Shown: positions 17,589-25,935 of the stretch, piece after piece
Position numbering within the stretch: the first letter of the stretch is position 1
Layout: every line of letters starts with the position of its first letter
Assembly: GCF_937127095.1 (NCBI RefSeq)
Contig: NZ_CAKZLP010000084.1
Location: forward strand, 85,377-149,376
DNA: 64,000 nucleotides
Direction of reading: 5' to 3'
Source of the DNA: an uncultured Amphritea sp.
GTDB lineage: Bacteria; Pseudomonadota; Gammaproteobacteria; Pseudomonadales; Balneatricaceae
Program-made: the position numbers and the translations under genes
Notes under the pieces: generated by a model
What the model was told of the DNA's origin: nothing
The model's input: only the letters and a program-made list of their open reading frames with translations
Databases searched by the model: none

Positions 17589-18461
17589 TTAAGTCGCTTT
17601 TGCTTGTTGGATACGTTGGTTGAATTTATCGTTTACCATGAGTGCTAACAGAATAATTGCCCCTCCGATGGAAAGGCGCAGAATATCTGCATCGCGGTTC
17701 CAGAATAAGACGTTAACCAATATACCCGCAGGGATTAACAGGTTGTTGGCGACCGCCAGAGTCCCGACGCTAACCATTGTTGCACCCTTGTTCCAGGCGA
17801 AATAGCCCAGACCGGAGGCAACGAGCCCTAAATAAGTCAAAATTGACCATTGAAGGGGGGTGGTCGGTAGTTTATCCGGGTTGCCAAGAATGAGATAACA
17901 GGGAATCACAACCGCCAGAGCGCCGATAAAAAACCAACCAAACACGGTGCGCTGTGGTAGGTCTGGGCGTTCTTTTGCAATGATGCGTTTATAACCCACT
18001 TGCCCTGCCGCAAAGCATAAATTAGCGCCTTGCACGATCAATAAACCCTTCAGATAACCATCATCTACACCCTGATAGCGAATGGTAATCGCGCCAACTA
18101 CGGCTAATAAAGCACTGATAATAAAGCCAATATTAAGGCGATGATCGAGTAAATCATTCAGCAAAGTAATGTAAATGGGCGTCATGACGGTGAAGAGTAA
18201 AACTTCGGGTACAGACAGGTATAAAAAGGACTGATAATAAAAGCCATACATGATGCCAAGCTGAAAAGCCCCACACACAATCAACTGTAAAGCGACTTTA
18301 GCCTCGATTTGACGTGGTTTGAGAAAAGGTAAAAAAATCAAAGTCGCAAGGGCGACACGCATCAATACCGAAAACCAGGCATCGACCTGTCCCGCGAGAT
18401 ACACCCCGATCAGGCTAAACGAAAACGCCCATAAAATAGTGACGGCAACCAATATTGGCAT
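17589..18461 (-). CDS. EamA/RhaT-family (DMT) membrane transporter
   Basis: 290 residues with ten predicted membrane helices in two EamA halves, from MPILVAVTILWAFSFSLIGVYLAGQ to LSIGGAIILLALMVNDKF. A typical G-Y-x-x-W sequence (LGYFAWNKGATMVSVGTLAVANNLLIP) is seen in the second half. Such carriers export amino acids, nucleosides or other metabolites; the substrate cannot be told. Transcribed alone between repeat copies 6 and 7; 279 bp of sequence without a gene precedes its stop. Confidence 0.9.
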   Translation of the reverse strand: MPILVAVTILWAFSFSLIGVYLAGQVDAWFSVLMRVALATLIFLPFLKPRQIEAKVALQLIVCGAFQLGIMYGFYYQSFLYLSVPEVLLFTVMTPIYITLLNDLLDHRLNIGFIISALLAVVGAITIRYQGVDDGYLKGLLIVQGANLCFAAGQVGYKRIIAKERPDLPQRTVFGWFFIGALAVVIPCYLILGNPDKLPTTPLQWSILTYLGLVASGLGYFAWNKGATMVSVGTLAVANNLLIPAGILVNVLFWNRDADILRLSIGGAIILLALMVNDKFNQRIQQAKAT

Positions 18462-18588
18462 GACAGTTAAGTCCAGATAGATAAAGAGGCGAACAGTTTA
18501 CCGGCTTCTCCGGTTAGGGTAAATCTGTTCACGGGAATAGTTATTAATGGATACTGATGTGTGTTTTGTGATCGGTTTTTATGGGAGA

Positions 18589-18661
18589 GTGGCTAGGAAG
18601 AGCCGTAGCTCGTGGCTCGAACGTCACAAAGAGCGTGACTTTTTCGTTGCTCGCAAGAGCC
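18589..18661 (+). repeat. Hairpin repeat family A, copy 7 (rearranged modules)
   Basis: Starts with the usual right end GTGGCTAGGAAGAGCC, then GTAGCTCGTGGCTCGAAC, stem GTCAC-AAAGAGC-GTGAC, TTTTTCGTTGCTCGCAAGAGCC. The modules occur in a different order from copies 3-6, and the words TAGCTAG are replaced by AGCTCG. Confidence 0.75.
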
Positions 18662-18728
18662 TTCTTAATAGGCTTCATGGAAAGCGTTTAAGTTGAGTGT
18701 TTTGGAAGACAGTTGTTTGAGAGTTTAA

Positions 18729-18754
18729 GGGCAGATCTTGCGTATCGCAAAACT
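18729..18754 (-). repeat. REP-like motif family B, copy 2 (inverted)
   Basis: On the minus strand: AGTTTTGCGATACGCA followed by AGATCTGCCC, matching copy 1 (14710-14734) in core and tail. The two copies are in opposite orientation and enclose the DGC/TA/EamA block. Confidence 0.5.
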
Positions 18755-18882
18755 GCACACTACAAGACCGGCCCCCAGGCTTACTGCTATAGGGGCAATC
18801 GCAATCGAATGATTTGTTGTGTCATGCCCTATAATTGGCTATAAACATTTGAACACAATTGGGATCAAGATAAACATACATC

Positions 18883-19581
18883 ATGAATAGTTCTTCGACA
18901 CATAAGCCGCGCCCACTGATTGATCTTTTAGTCAGCATTATTTTGCCCTCTTTTATACTGATGAAATTGAGCGGTGAAGATGAGTTAGGCGTGAGTGGAG
19001 GGCTTATTGCAGCTCTTGCTTTCCCTCTGGGGTGGGGGCTTTTTGAGTTATTAAAGTATAGAAAGTTTAATTTTATCGCTTTATTAGGCTTAGTGAGTGT
19101 TTCGTTGACGGGAGGAATTGGCTTATTTGAACTTGATACGAAATGGTTAGCGATAAAAGAAGCGGCTATTCCTGGAATCATAGGCATTTCTGTTTTAGTG
19201 TCGACGTTTACACCCTACCCTCTGATGAGGGCGTTGCTGTTCAATCCAGAAATTATGGATGTCAATAAAATCAGGGAAAGGCTGGAGGCACATAATAGTA
19301 CAGCAGCATTTGAAAATCGCTTGATGAAGGCAACTTATCTGGTTGCCGGTTCATTTGGTTTTTCAGCAACGATGAACTATGTTCTCGCCAAATTGATTGT
19401 CACCAGCCCCGCTGGAACGGAGGCATTTAACGAAGAGCTAGGTCAGATGACGCTCTATAGCTATCCTGTGATTGCTTTGCCGTCCATGGTGATGATGTTA
19501 GGCATCTTTTATTATTTGTGGCGCACTATTCGCGACCTGACGGGTTTAGAGTTAGAAGAAATTATGGCCTCGAAAGACTAG
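18883..19581 (+). CDS. VC0807-family multi-pass membrane protein
   Basis: 232 residues, about six membrane helices. The opening PLIDLLVSIILPSFILMKLSGEDELGVSGGLIAALAFPLGWGLFELL and the following GLVSVSLTGGIGLFELD are recognisable as the VC0807-like family of proteobacteria. No catalytic motif is visible and the family has no established function. A soluble loop (FNPEIMDVNKIRERLEAHNSTAAFENR) sits in the middle. Monocistronic, bounded by repeat copies 7 and 8. Confidence 0.75.
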   Translation: MNSSSTHKPRPLIDLLVSIILPSFILMKLSGEDELGVSGGLIAALAFPLGWGLFELLKYRKFNFIALLGLVSVSLTGGIGLFELDTKWLAIKEAAIPGIIGISVLVSTFTPYPLMRALLFNPEIMDVNKIRERLEAHNSTAAFENRLMKATYLVAGSFGFSATMNYVLAKLIVTSPAGTEAFNEELGQMTLYSYPVIALPSMVMMLGIFYYLWRTIRDLTGLELEEIMASKD

Positions 19582-19610
19582 TTGTTTTTCGCCGCAACCC
19601 TTCGCTGAAC

Positions 19611-19702
19611 AGCCGTTGCTCGTCGCTCGAACGTCACAACGAACGACGTCTTTTGTCTTCCTAGCAAGCGAAGCGTCTAACTCCTAGCCACTAGCGGCTT
19701 CT
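19611..19702. repeat. Hairpin repeat family A, copy 8 (composite)
   Basis: Left half AGCCGTTGCTCGTCGCTCGA then ACGTC/GACGT stem; right half, in the opposite sense, CTAGCAAGCGAAGCGTC then TAACTCCTAGCCACTAGCGGCTTC. The outer ends AGCCG and CGGCT can pair. It occupies almost the whole gap between two convergent genes. Confidence 0.7.
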
Positions 19703-19712
19703 TTCCCCGCCG

Positions 19713-20786
19713 TCAGGCTATAATCTGCGACCCTTCCAGCGTTTTAGCTTCATACATTTTTTTATCTGCGATAGCTATCATCTCATCCAGACTCATATGC
19801 TGTCCGGGTCCGGTTTCCACAATGCCTACACTCAGCGAAAAGTCAGGATGAATTTCGGCAAAGCTCGCCACAATTCGTTCAGCGACTGATTGCGCAGACT
19901 GGGCATTAGCATCAGGCAACATAATGCAGAACTCATCGCCGCCATAGCGGCACGGGACATCCGCTTCCCGGACATGCTGCCTGATGCACTCTGAGATGAC
20001 TTTTAATACCTCATCCCCCTTCAGGTGGCCGTGTTGATCATTAACCTGCTTAAAGTTATCGATATCGAAGTAAATCAGGGAAAAAGAGGCTTTGCGACGG
20101 GCTATCGAAGCCAGTAGTACTCTGGCAAGTTCACGCATCGCGCGCTGATTATTGATACCCGTCAGAGGATCTTTTTTAGCCAGATCCTCAAGCTGGGCGG
20201 TGCGTTGCGATACTTTAACCTCCAGGCTATTGGCATACATCTCGGTTTTCTTCTTAGCCACCTCCAGCTCTGAAATCATGCTGGAGATATAGGTGTCAAA
20301 AACCAGCGTTGTATCGAAATATAGTAATTTGTCTAAAGCCTCTTTGGTCTGCGAGAGGACTTCAGTGGTCTCTATAGACTTATCGAGCACTTCAAAGAGA
20401 ATCAGTTTCAGTGAACTAATCGCGCTCAGATAGAGTTTTGGTTCAACTCCAATTCTCTTATGGACCATACCGATACGTAAACGGTTATTGACATAAGTAC
20501 TGTCGTACTGGCCTGAAAACAGGTCAAGAATATACTGATGCTGTGCGCCTTTCAGCCGGTTCAGAGTGTCTACATCACCGATCAGTACAGCGATTTCATC
20601 AATGGCGAGCTGAGAGATATAAAAGCGCTCAACGATTGAATCCACCTCTGAATTGATAAGCGGAAGTACGTCTTTAAGCAGCTCAAAGTGTCTGAGGGAG
20701 AGTGCAGCAAGTTCCAGCCTGCTTTGAATCTCAGCATCACTAATCTTCATTTGATCCAAAAGCGTCTGATGTGTCCGAAGCATCAT
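19713..20786 (-). CDS. Globin-coupled diguanylate cyclase
   Basis: 357 residues. Residues about 10-155 form a protoglobin-type haem sensor: DVLPLINSEVDSIVERFYISQ, then LRIGMVHKRIGVEPKLYLSAISSLKLIL, in which the His of VHKRIG is the expected proximal haem ligand. A linker coiled coil (ELEVAKKKTEMYANSLEVKVSQRTAQL) leads to a GGDEF domain with an intact RYGGDEF and an upstream I-site READ. By family knowledge it is an oxygen (or NO/CO) sensor controlling c-di-GMP synthesis; cytosolic, no membrane helix. Single gene, convergent with the VC0807-like gene. Confidence 0.92.
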   Translation of the reverse strand: MMLRTHQTLLDQMKISDAEIQSRLELAALSLRHFELLKDVLPLINSEVDSIVERFYISQLAIDEIAVLIGDVDTLNRLKGAQHQYILDLFSGQYDSTYVNNRLRIGMVHKRIGVEPKLYLSAISSLKLILFEVLDKSIETTEVLSQTKEALDKLLYFDTTLVFDTYISSMISELEVAKKKTEMYANSLEVKVSQRTAQLEDLAKKDPLTGINNQRAMRELARVLLASIARRKASFSLIYFDIDNFKQVNDQHGHLKGDEVLKVISECIRQHVREADVPCRYGGDEFCIMLPDANAQSAQSVAERIVASFAEIHPDFSLSVGIVETGPGQHMSLDEMIAIADKKMYEAKTLEGSQIIA

Positions 20787-21032
20787 TTTTTACCCCTGCT
20801 GATTTCCATTCAACTAAGATCTTTACAGTCTCGAGCGGCAATAACCCACTCCACTGAATACCATAGTAGTTTAGTCAAGTAAAATTGCTTGGGATCAGTA
20901 CTCATGATGAGGAGGTAAGGGAGGCTTCTTTACTAGCTGATAGTTACCATGCTGTATATCTATAAGACCATGCAGGTATAAGCGTTAGCCTGTTTTTAAC
21001 ATTTTATTTGTCGTTGTAAACGGGGAAGTTAA

Positions 21033-21515
21033 GTGCCAATTATAAAGATAGAAGAGGCAACGATTGACGATTCGGCTTTGATTCTGCGATTTGTTAAAGA
21101 GCTTGCGCGTTATGAAAAAGCAGAGCATGAAGTCGTTGCGACTGAGTCTGATATTGAAAAATCATTGTTCGGTCAGGACTCAACCACTCATGCAGTGATC
21201 TGCAGTGTAAATAACGAGCCGGTTGGCTTTGCTGTGTATTTTTTCAATTACTCAACCTGGCTCGGCAAGCACGGCCTTTATCTTGAAGACCTATTCATCT
21301 CACAAGAATATCGAAGTGTCGGGGCAGGTAAGGCTCTCTTAAAACACCTGGCTAAAATTGCAGTAGACGAAGGCTGCGGAAGGTTTGAGTGGAGTGTTCT
21401 GGACTGGAATGAGCCCGCTATAAAATTCTATAAGTCGCTTGGTGCTAAAGCAAAGCACGAGTGGGTGGGTTATCAGTTAACCGGTCATGAGCTCACTGCA
21501 CTTGCGGAGTCCTGA
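21033..21515 (+). CDS. GNAT-family N-acetyltransferase
   Basis: 160 residues from a GTG start with GGGGAAG upstream. The acetyl-CoA loop is RSVGAGKALLKHLAKIA (about residue 95) following GLYLEDLFISQEYR; the C-terminal NEPAIKFYKSLGAKAKHEWVGYQLTG is typical of the spermidine/spermine and thialysine acetyltransferase-like branch. So a diamine or amino-acid amine is a plausible acetyl acceptor, but the substrate is not shown. Monocistronic. Confidence 0.88.
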   Translation: MPIIKIEEATIDDSALILRFVKELARYEKAEHEVVATESDIEKSLFGQDSTTHAVICSVNNEPVGFAVYFFNYSTWLGKHGLYLEDLFISQEYRSVGAGKALLKHLAKIAVDEGCGRFEWSVLDWNEPAIKFYKSLGAKAKHEWVGYQLTGHELTALAES

Positions 21516-21661
21516 AGATAAGCAAGCGGCTTAACAGACTTGCACTACATCTACCTTGTAAATCGCCGGGAGCAAGGTCACGATGCAAGATTAATATCTG
21601 CTAAGCTGGTCTGGCTACCCGCTAAAAAAGAGAAGTCTGTGGGTAGGTCTTGTTTTTACTA

Positions 21662-21697
21662 CTTTGCATAATGCAAGGCCTGACCTAGGCCTTTTTT
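21662..21697 (+). terminator. REP-like motif family B copy 3 joined to a terminator
   Basis: TTTGCATAATGCAA palindrome, then GGCCTGACC (the family B tail). AAGGCC (21675-21680) pairs with GGCCTT (21688-21693) and is followed by TTTT, so the unit can serve as an intrinsic terminator about 160 bp after the GNAT stop. Confidence 0.5.
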
Positions 21698-22596
21698 CAG
21701 AGTTTGCTGAGTATATGCTAACCCTATTTTTTGTTTTGGGCATCATTCAGCAAAGAGATCAGTTATATCTCGTCGGTGTCTTTCGCTATTAGCTCATCTG
21801 CATTTTTTATAGTGGAGAGGGGGGCTTGATTATGTTGGCTTCGTCAGGTGAGCTTGCTCTTAGTACACCTGTTCTCGGTATTTTTTTCATTTGCGCGTTT
21901 TAAAGCTTCCGGGCTGCAGCCTCAGCTTTCCCGTCAAGAGGCGGAGTTTTGTTATGCTCGTATGATCAGGCCTCTCCTGATTGTCACAGCTAGATGCTAA
22001 TGATGTGATGTAGAAATATCAGTACTTCTGTTGTTCAGACTGTCTGCTATAAGTACCCATTATGTGTGATATTTATGTTTGTTTTAGCATACATGTAGTA
22101 TTCTCAACAACATTATGTATACCGTCAAATATGTGTTACTTGATTGCTGTTTGAGAGGCAAAGAAGAGTGCATTACGAGCGATCTTACATTGGTATAGAA
22201 GTGTGAGGGCATAACATTTTTTCAATTGCCGGCTCACACAGATTATTCGCGTTCTGCACGGGTTGAATTTGTAGCATCGTAGAGCGTGAGTACGGGGACG
22301 ACCGCTTCCCAACGGTATAAGGCTTTTCTCCATAAGCCTCTAGGCTATGAGGTTATCACCCGAGTGGTGAAATGTGTTCTTTATGGCTTTTTTATGCGCT
22401 TTTGACTGGACTGGTTTTCGGCGAAAGCTAGCTGATGATTGACCACTTCTCGCTGAGAAAGTTTGCATTGCAAATTGTCTTAAGAGGGACTGCGTAATTG
22501 CAACTTCCCTTGTTGTAGCCGCAATCTTGACTTTGTGCTGGCGTTATTAACGCTGGATTGTGATTTTCCAAATTTGAAATTTCAACAGGCTTGAGA
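21698..22596. other. 900-bp region without a supportable gene
   Basis: AT-rich sequence. Short open frames here (for example 22136-22333, minus) have no recognisable motif or good ribosome site. The last 100 bp should contain the promoter of the barrel-protein gene; CAGG at 22586-22589 is its ribosome site. No tRNA, riboswitch or insertion-sequence end was recognised. Confidence 0.4.
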
Positions 22597-24024
22597 ATGA
22601 TTAATCGAAAAAGTTATATATATTCCTCTGCTAAGCGTTCGCTTTTTGCTTTATCCCTTGCTTCATTGCAGGCCGTTGCTGCGCCAGCCAATTCCGATAG
22701 TTACAGTGGAGACCTGAACTCGGGCTCTGCAGGCTCATGGGCTCGGCCTTTTGCAGATGGAACTTGTTGTTCAAGCTTGGGGCCTGTGAGCTTTTTGGCG
22801 CAGGATCTGCTTGTTGGCATGAATGGTAGTTATTCTATTAGCTCCATCCAGAATGGTTATGATGGTTATTTATTTATCTACTCAGATAGCTTCTCCCCTA
22901 CCGACCCAACAACTAACTTTGTTGCTGGTGATGATGATGGTAATGGTGGTATTGGTACCTCTGATATAGACGCAGTTCCCCTCGTTGCCGGAACTCGTTA
23001 TATTATTGTCGACACAGGCTTCGCAGCAGGGGACAAGGGTACCTTTACTACAACGGTGAGTGGGCCTGGCAGCATCTCATTTATTCTGTTCAATCCAGAA
23101 GAAGCACTCAGTAGTTTATTAGCTACAAACCAAGGTATAGCCTCAACATTTGCTACCACCAATCTTATTGTCAATGGAGCACATAGCCGTCCAATGAGTC
23201 GTTATGTGGCCGCCAAACAGAAAACTTTCTGGGTAGCCGGTGACTTCGGTACCGATAACTATGGTTCACGTCATGGCAACATAGGTTTAGGTGAGTTTGG
23301 GACAGGATATAACTATGGTCCGTTTCAGCTCAATTTGGCAATTGGTCAGACATGGGCAGATCAGAAGCTTATCGACTCGGGAGGCGTTGATACTGACGGT
23401 AAGTACTTGATGCTGGAAGGTATAATTCCTATTGATTCTGGTAAGGGAGTTTATGCAACCCTAGGCACTTATAGACTCTGGGGTGAGTTAGATATCAAAC
23501 GAGGTTACCTAAACGGTGGCGTTTTAGATTCATCTTCAGCTAGCCCTTACAGTAAATCCTGGGGCATTCGTGCTCGTGTGGATTGGGTGGATGCCCTGGC
23601 TATTCAAAGCACAAACCTAAGCCCTTATGTTAACCTCTCTTACAGTCAAACAAGCCTGAATGCTTATACAGAGACTGGTGGCGGTTTCCCTGCTCAGTTT
23701 GATAAACGTAATGATGAAATAACTGAGCTGCGCATCGGTGCAAACTCTGCTACTGCATTTGGATCAGGAGATATGAACTTCGTAGCAAACCTGGAAGCCG
23801 TTCATCGCTTCAATGATAAAGCCAGCAACGCTACTGGAGAGGTTATTGGCACAAGCTTTAGTTTCGATATAGCGGGTGATCACTATGAGCGGAACTGGTT
23901 CAAAGCAGGTGTTGGTGTTGAAGGTAAACTGGGTGAAGGCAAACTGTCCGCAATGCTAAATGGCACGGACAAAGGCGAGAATAGTGATGCCTGGTTAGCT
24001 GTTTCGTACGCTATGGCGTTTTAA
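22597..24024 (+). CDS. Outer-membrane autotransporter-barrel protein with PPC-like N domain
   Basis: 475 residues from ATG 22597 (a TTG lies two codons earlier). A signal peptide ends near LQAVAA. Residues about 35-165 look like a pre-peptidase C-terminal/beta-sandwich domain (NGSYSISSIQNGYDGYLFIYSDSF, DDDGNGGIGTSDIDAVPLVAGTRYIIVDTG). From about 200 on, alternating strands form an autotransporter-type beta barrel ending in aromatic F (WLAVSYAMAF), the usual outer-membrane assembly signal. The passenger is far shorter than in classical autotransporters. Function unknown; possibly an adhesin or surface scaffold. A strong terminator follows. Confidence 0.8.
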   Translation: MINRKSYIYSSAKRSLFALSLASLQAVAAPANSDSYSGDLNSGSAGSWARPFADGTCCSSLGPVSFLAQDLLVGMNGSYSISSIQNGYDGYLFIYSDSFSPTDPTTNFVAGDDDGNGGIGTSDIDAVPLVAGTRYIIVDTGFAAGDKGTFTTTVSGPGSISFILFNPEEALSSLLATNQGIASTFATTNLIVNGAHSRPMSRYVAAKQKTFWVAGDFGTDNYGSRHGNIGLGEFGTGYNYGPFQLNLAIGQTWADQKLIDSGGVDTDGKYLMLEGIIPIDSGKGVYATLGTYRLWGELDIKRGYLNGGVLDSSSASPYSKSWGIRARVDWVDALAIQSTNLSPYVNLSYSQTSLNAYTETGGGFPAQFDKRNDEITELRIGANSATAFGSGDMNFVANLEAVHRFNDKASNATGEVIGTSFSFDIAGDHYERNWFKAGVGVEGKLGEGKLSAMLNGTDKGENSDAWLAVSYAMAF

Positions 24025-24042
24025 TTTAGTAAGATAAACGTA

Positions 24043-24076
24043 GCCTGCTGAGTTTAATCGCTAAGCAGGCTTTTTT
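24043..24076 (+). terminator. Intrinsic terminator of the barrel-protein gene
   Basis: GCCTGCT (24043-24049) pairs with AGCAGGC (24064-24070) and is followed by TTTTTT, 18 bp after the stop codon. Confidence 0.9.
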
Positions 24077-24202
24077 GTAGAAACATTAGGGGTCTTGCAT
24101 TCGGCATGTTTGTTTTACGAGATTGACTTGGTCTACCCATAAATTAAGACTGCAGATTTCTTTTCCAGAGTGATGATATAAGCCTCTCCTAAAATCCCCC
24201 AC

Positions 24203-24300
24203 GCTCTTGCGAGCCACAATCAAGTCACGTTTTTTGTGACGTTCGAGCCACGAGCTACGTTTTTTCTAGCAAGCGAAGCGTCTAACCCCTAGCCACTTCT
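24203..24300 (-). repeat. Hairpin repeat family A, copy 9 (inverted, two modules)
   Basis: CTCTTGCGAGCCACAATCAA, stem GTCAC-GTTTTTT-GTGAC, GTTCGAGCCACGAGCTACG, then CTAGCAAGCGAAGCGTC and TAACCCCTAGCCACTTCTTCG. Read in reverse it is copy 7 with a longer left module, and its second half matches the right half of copy 8. It is the last copy seen; none occurs in the remaining 39 kb. Confidence 0.75.
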
Positions 24301-24306
24301 TCGCGT

Positions 24307-24332
24307 CCCTATACGTCATTTGACGTATAGGG
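24307..24332. promoter_or_regulatory. Perfect 26-bp palindrome upstream of urtA
   Basis: CCCTATACGTCA, two T, TGACGTATAGGG: exact 12-bp arms. It lies 131 bp before the urtA start and has no T tract on either side, which argues for a dimeric regulator's operator rather than a terminator. The binding protein is unknown. Confidence 0.5.
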
Positions 24333-24462
24333 GTGCGTCAATCACCCCATACCGCATCTTCGTTCTATTTCTAATAATGGAAGGGTCAATAACAGATTCC
24401 CGGGATACCGATCCTGCCCGGAACATAAGAATCGCAACTTAACCTCGAGAAGGGAAATAGAT

Positions 24463-25749
24463 ATGAAGATCAAACATCTGGTTTCAGGTATTGCTCTGAC
24501 TATGGGCGCCAGTGTGCTGAGCATCAGCGCTATGGCGGCTGACACGATAAAAGTAGGCGTACTGCACTCTCTGTCCGGCACTATGGCGATCAGTGAGACA
24601 ACCCTGAAAGACACCGTTCTGATGATGGTTGAAGAGCAGAATAAAAAAGGTGGTTTGCTGGGCAAACAACTTGAAGCTGTTGTGGTTGACCCGGCGTCAA
24701 ACTGGCCGCTGTTTGCTGAGAAAACCCGTGAGTTGCTGACTAAGGATCAGGTTGATGTGATCTTCGGTTGCTGGACCTCTGTTTCCCGTAAATCTGCACT
24801 GCCGGTGCTTGAAGAGCTGAACGGTCTGATGTTCTACCCGGTTCAGTATGAGGGTGAGGAATCATCTAAAAACGTATTCTACACCGGTGCTGCGCCAAAC
24901 CAGCAGGCGATTCCTGCGGTTGATTACCTGATGAATGATCTGGGTGTGAAGCGCTGGGTACTGGCGGGTACTGACTATGTTTACCCACGTACCACTAACA
25001 AGATTCTGGAAGCTTACCTGAAAGCGAAAGGTGTGGCTGCAGAAGATATCATGATCAACTACACGCCGTTTGGTCACTCTGATTGGCAGTCAATCGTATC
25101 TGATATCAAGAGCTTCGGTGCTGAAGGTAAGAAGACTGCGGTAGTCTCTACCATCAACGGTGATGCTAACATCCCATTCTACAAAGAGTTGGGTAACCAG
25201 GGTATCTCTGCTGAAGATATCCCAGTAGTAGCCTTCTCTGTCGGTGAGGAAGAACTGTCTGGTCTGGACACTAAGCCTCTGGTAGGTCACCTGGCTGCAT
25301 GGAACTACTTCCAGAGTGTTGAGAGCGATGCTAACACTGCATTCATCTCTAAGTGGAAAGCGTTTACCGGTAACCCTGACCGCGTAACTAACGACCCTAT
25401 GGAAGCGACTTACATCGGTTTCAAAATGTGGACTCAGGCGGTTGAGAAAGCCGGTACTACTGACGTTAATGCGGTAGAGCAGGCGATGATTGGCCAGGAA
25501 ACTGAAAACCTGACCGGTGGTATGGCGTATATGAACAAAAACCACCACCTGAGCAAGCCGGTACTGATCGGTGAGATTCAGGATGACGGTCAGCTGGAAG
25601 TTGTCTGGGAAACTGAAGGTCTTGTTGCCGGTGATGCATGGTCTGACTTCCTGCCAGGGTCTAAAGACCTGATCTCTGACTGGACTGCGCCTATCTCTTG
25701 CGGTAACTACAACACAGTTACTAAGACCTGTTCCGGTCAAAACTACTAA
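24463..25749 (+). CDS. urtA: Urea ABC transporter, substrate-binding protein
   Basis: 428 residues with a signal peptide (MKIKHLVSGIALTMGASVLSISAMA|AD). The mature part is a type I periplasmic binding protein of the branched-chain amino-acid class in the urea/short-amide group: TIKVGVLHSLSGTMAISE, VIFGCWTSVSRKSALPVLE, LMFYPVQYEGEE. It captures urea in the periplasm for the UrtBC channel encoded downstream. AGAAGGGAA at 24449-24457 is the ribosome site. First gene of a 13-gene urea module. Confidence 0.96.
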   Translation: MKIKHLVSGIALTMGASVLSISAMAADTIKVGVLHSLSGTMAISETTLKDTVLMMVEEQNKKGGLLGKQLEAVVVDPASNWPLFAEKTRELLTKDQVDVIFGCWTSVSRKSALPVLEELNGLMFYPVQYEGEESSKNVFYTGAAPNQQAIPAVDYLMNDLGVKRWVLAGTDYVYPRTTNKILEAYLKAKGVAAEDIMINYTPFGHSDWQSIVSDIKSFGAEGKKTAVVSTINGDANIPFYKELGNQGISAEDIPVVAFSVGEEELSGLDTKPLVGHLAAWNYFQSVESDANTAFISKWKAFTGNPDRVTNDPMEATYIGFKMWTQAVEKAGTTDVNAVEQAMIGQETENLTGGMAYMNKNHHLSKPVLIGEIQDDGQLEVVWETEGLVAGDAWSDFLPGSKDLISDWTAPISCGNYNTVTKTCSGQNY

Positions 25750-25802
25750 TCCATTACGGAGTTCAGTAGTGAATTTGCCTGAATCCTTCAGGTTGTGAAA
25801 AG

Positions 25803-25823
25803 CAGGCTTCCATCGGAAGCCTG
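25803..25823 (+). promoter_or_regulatory. urtA-urtB intercistronic stem-loop
   Basis: CAGGCTTCC-ATC-GGAAGCCTG, a 9-bp perfect stem without a following T tract. Such hairpins after a binding-protein gene usually protect the upstream mRNA so that more UrtA than membrane subunits is made. Confidence 0.6.
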
Positions 25824-25935
25824 TATTACAAATAGGCAGAGCGATCAGAGGATTGATTGCCAGAGTTGGATTAAACAGCTCCTATACGGTGTTGCTTTCA
25901 ACCGCTCAGTTGCCTGACCCGGACGGAGAATTCCT

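Noticed and set aside
13759..19702. Chromosomal integron / attC-site cassette array
   Set aside because: Gene units are in mixed orientation, no integrase is seen, and the repeats lack the RYYYAAC/GTTRRRY core sites; repeats also occur outside the array in inverted form.
22136..22333. 65-codon minus-strand frame in the long gap before the barrel protein
   Set aside because: No family resemblance, odd composition and no ribosome site.
24333..24462. Sigma-54 promoter for urtA
   Set aside because: GG...GC spacing near 24420-24434 is 12 instead of 10 bases, and no TGGCAC-N5-TTGC match was found.
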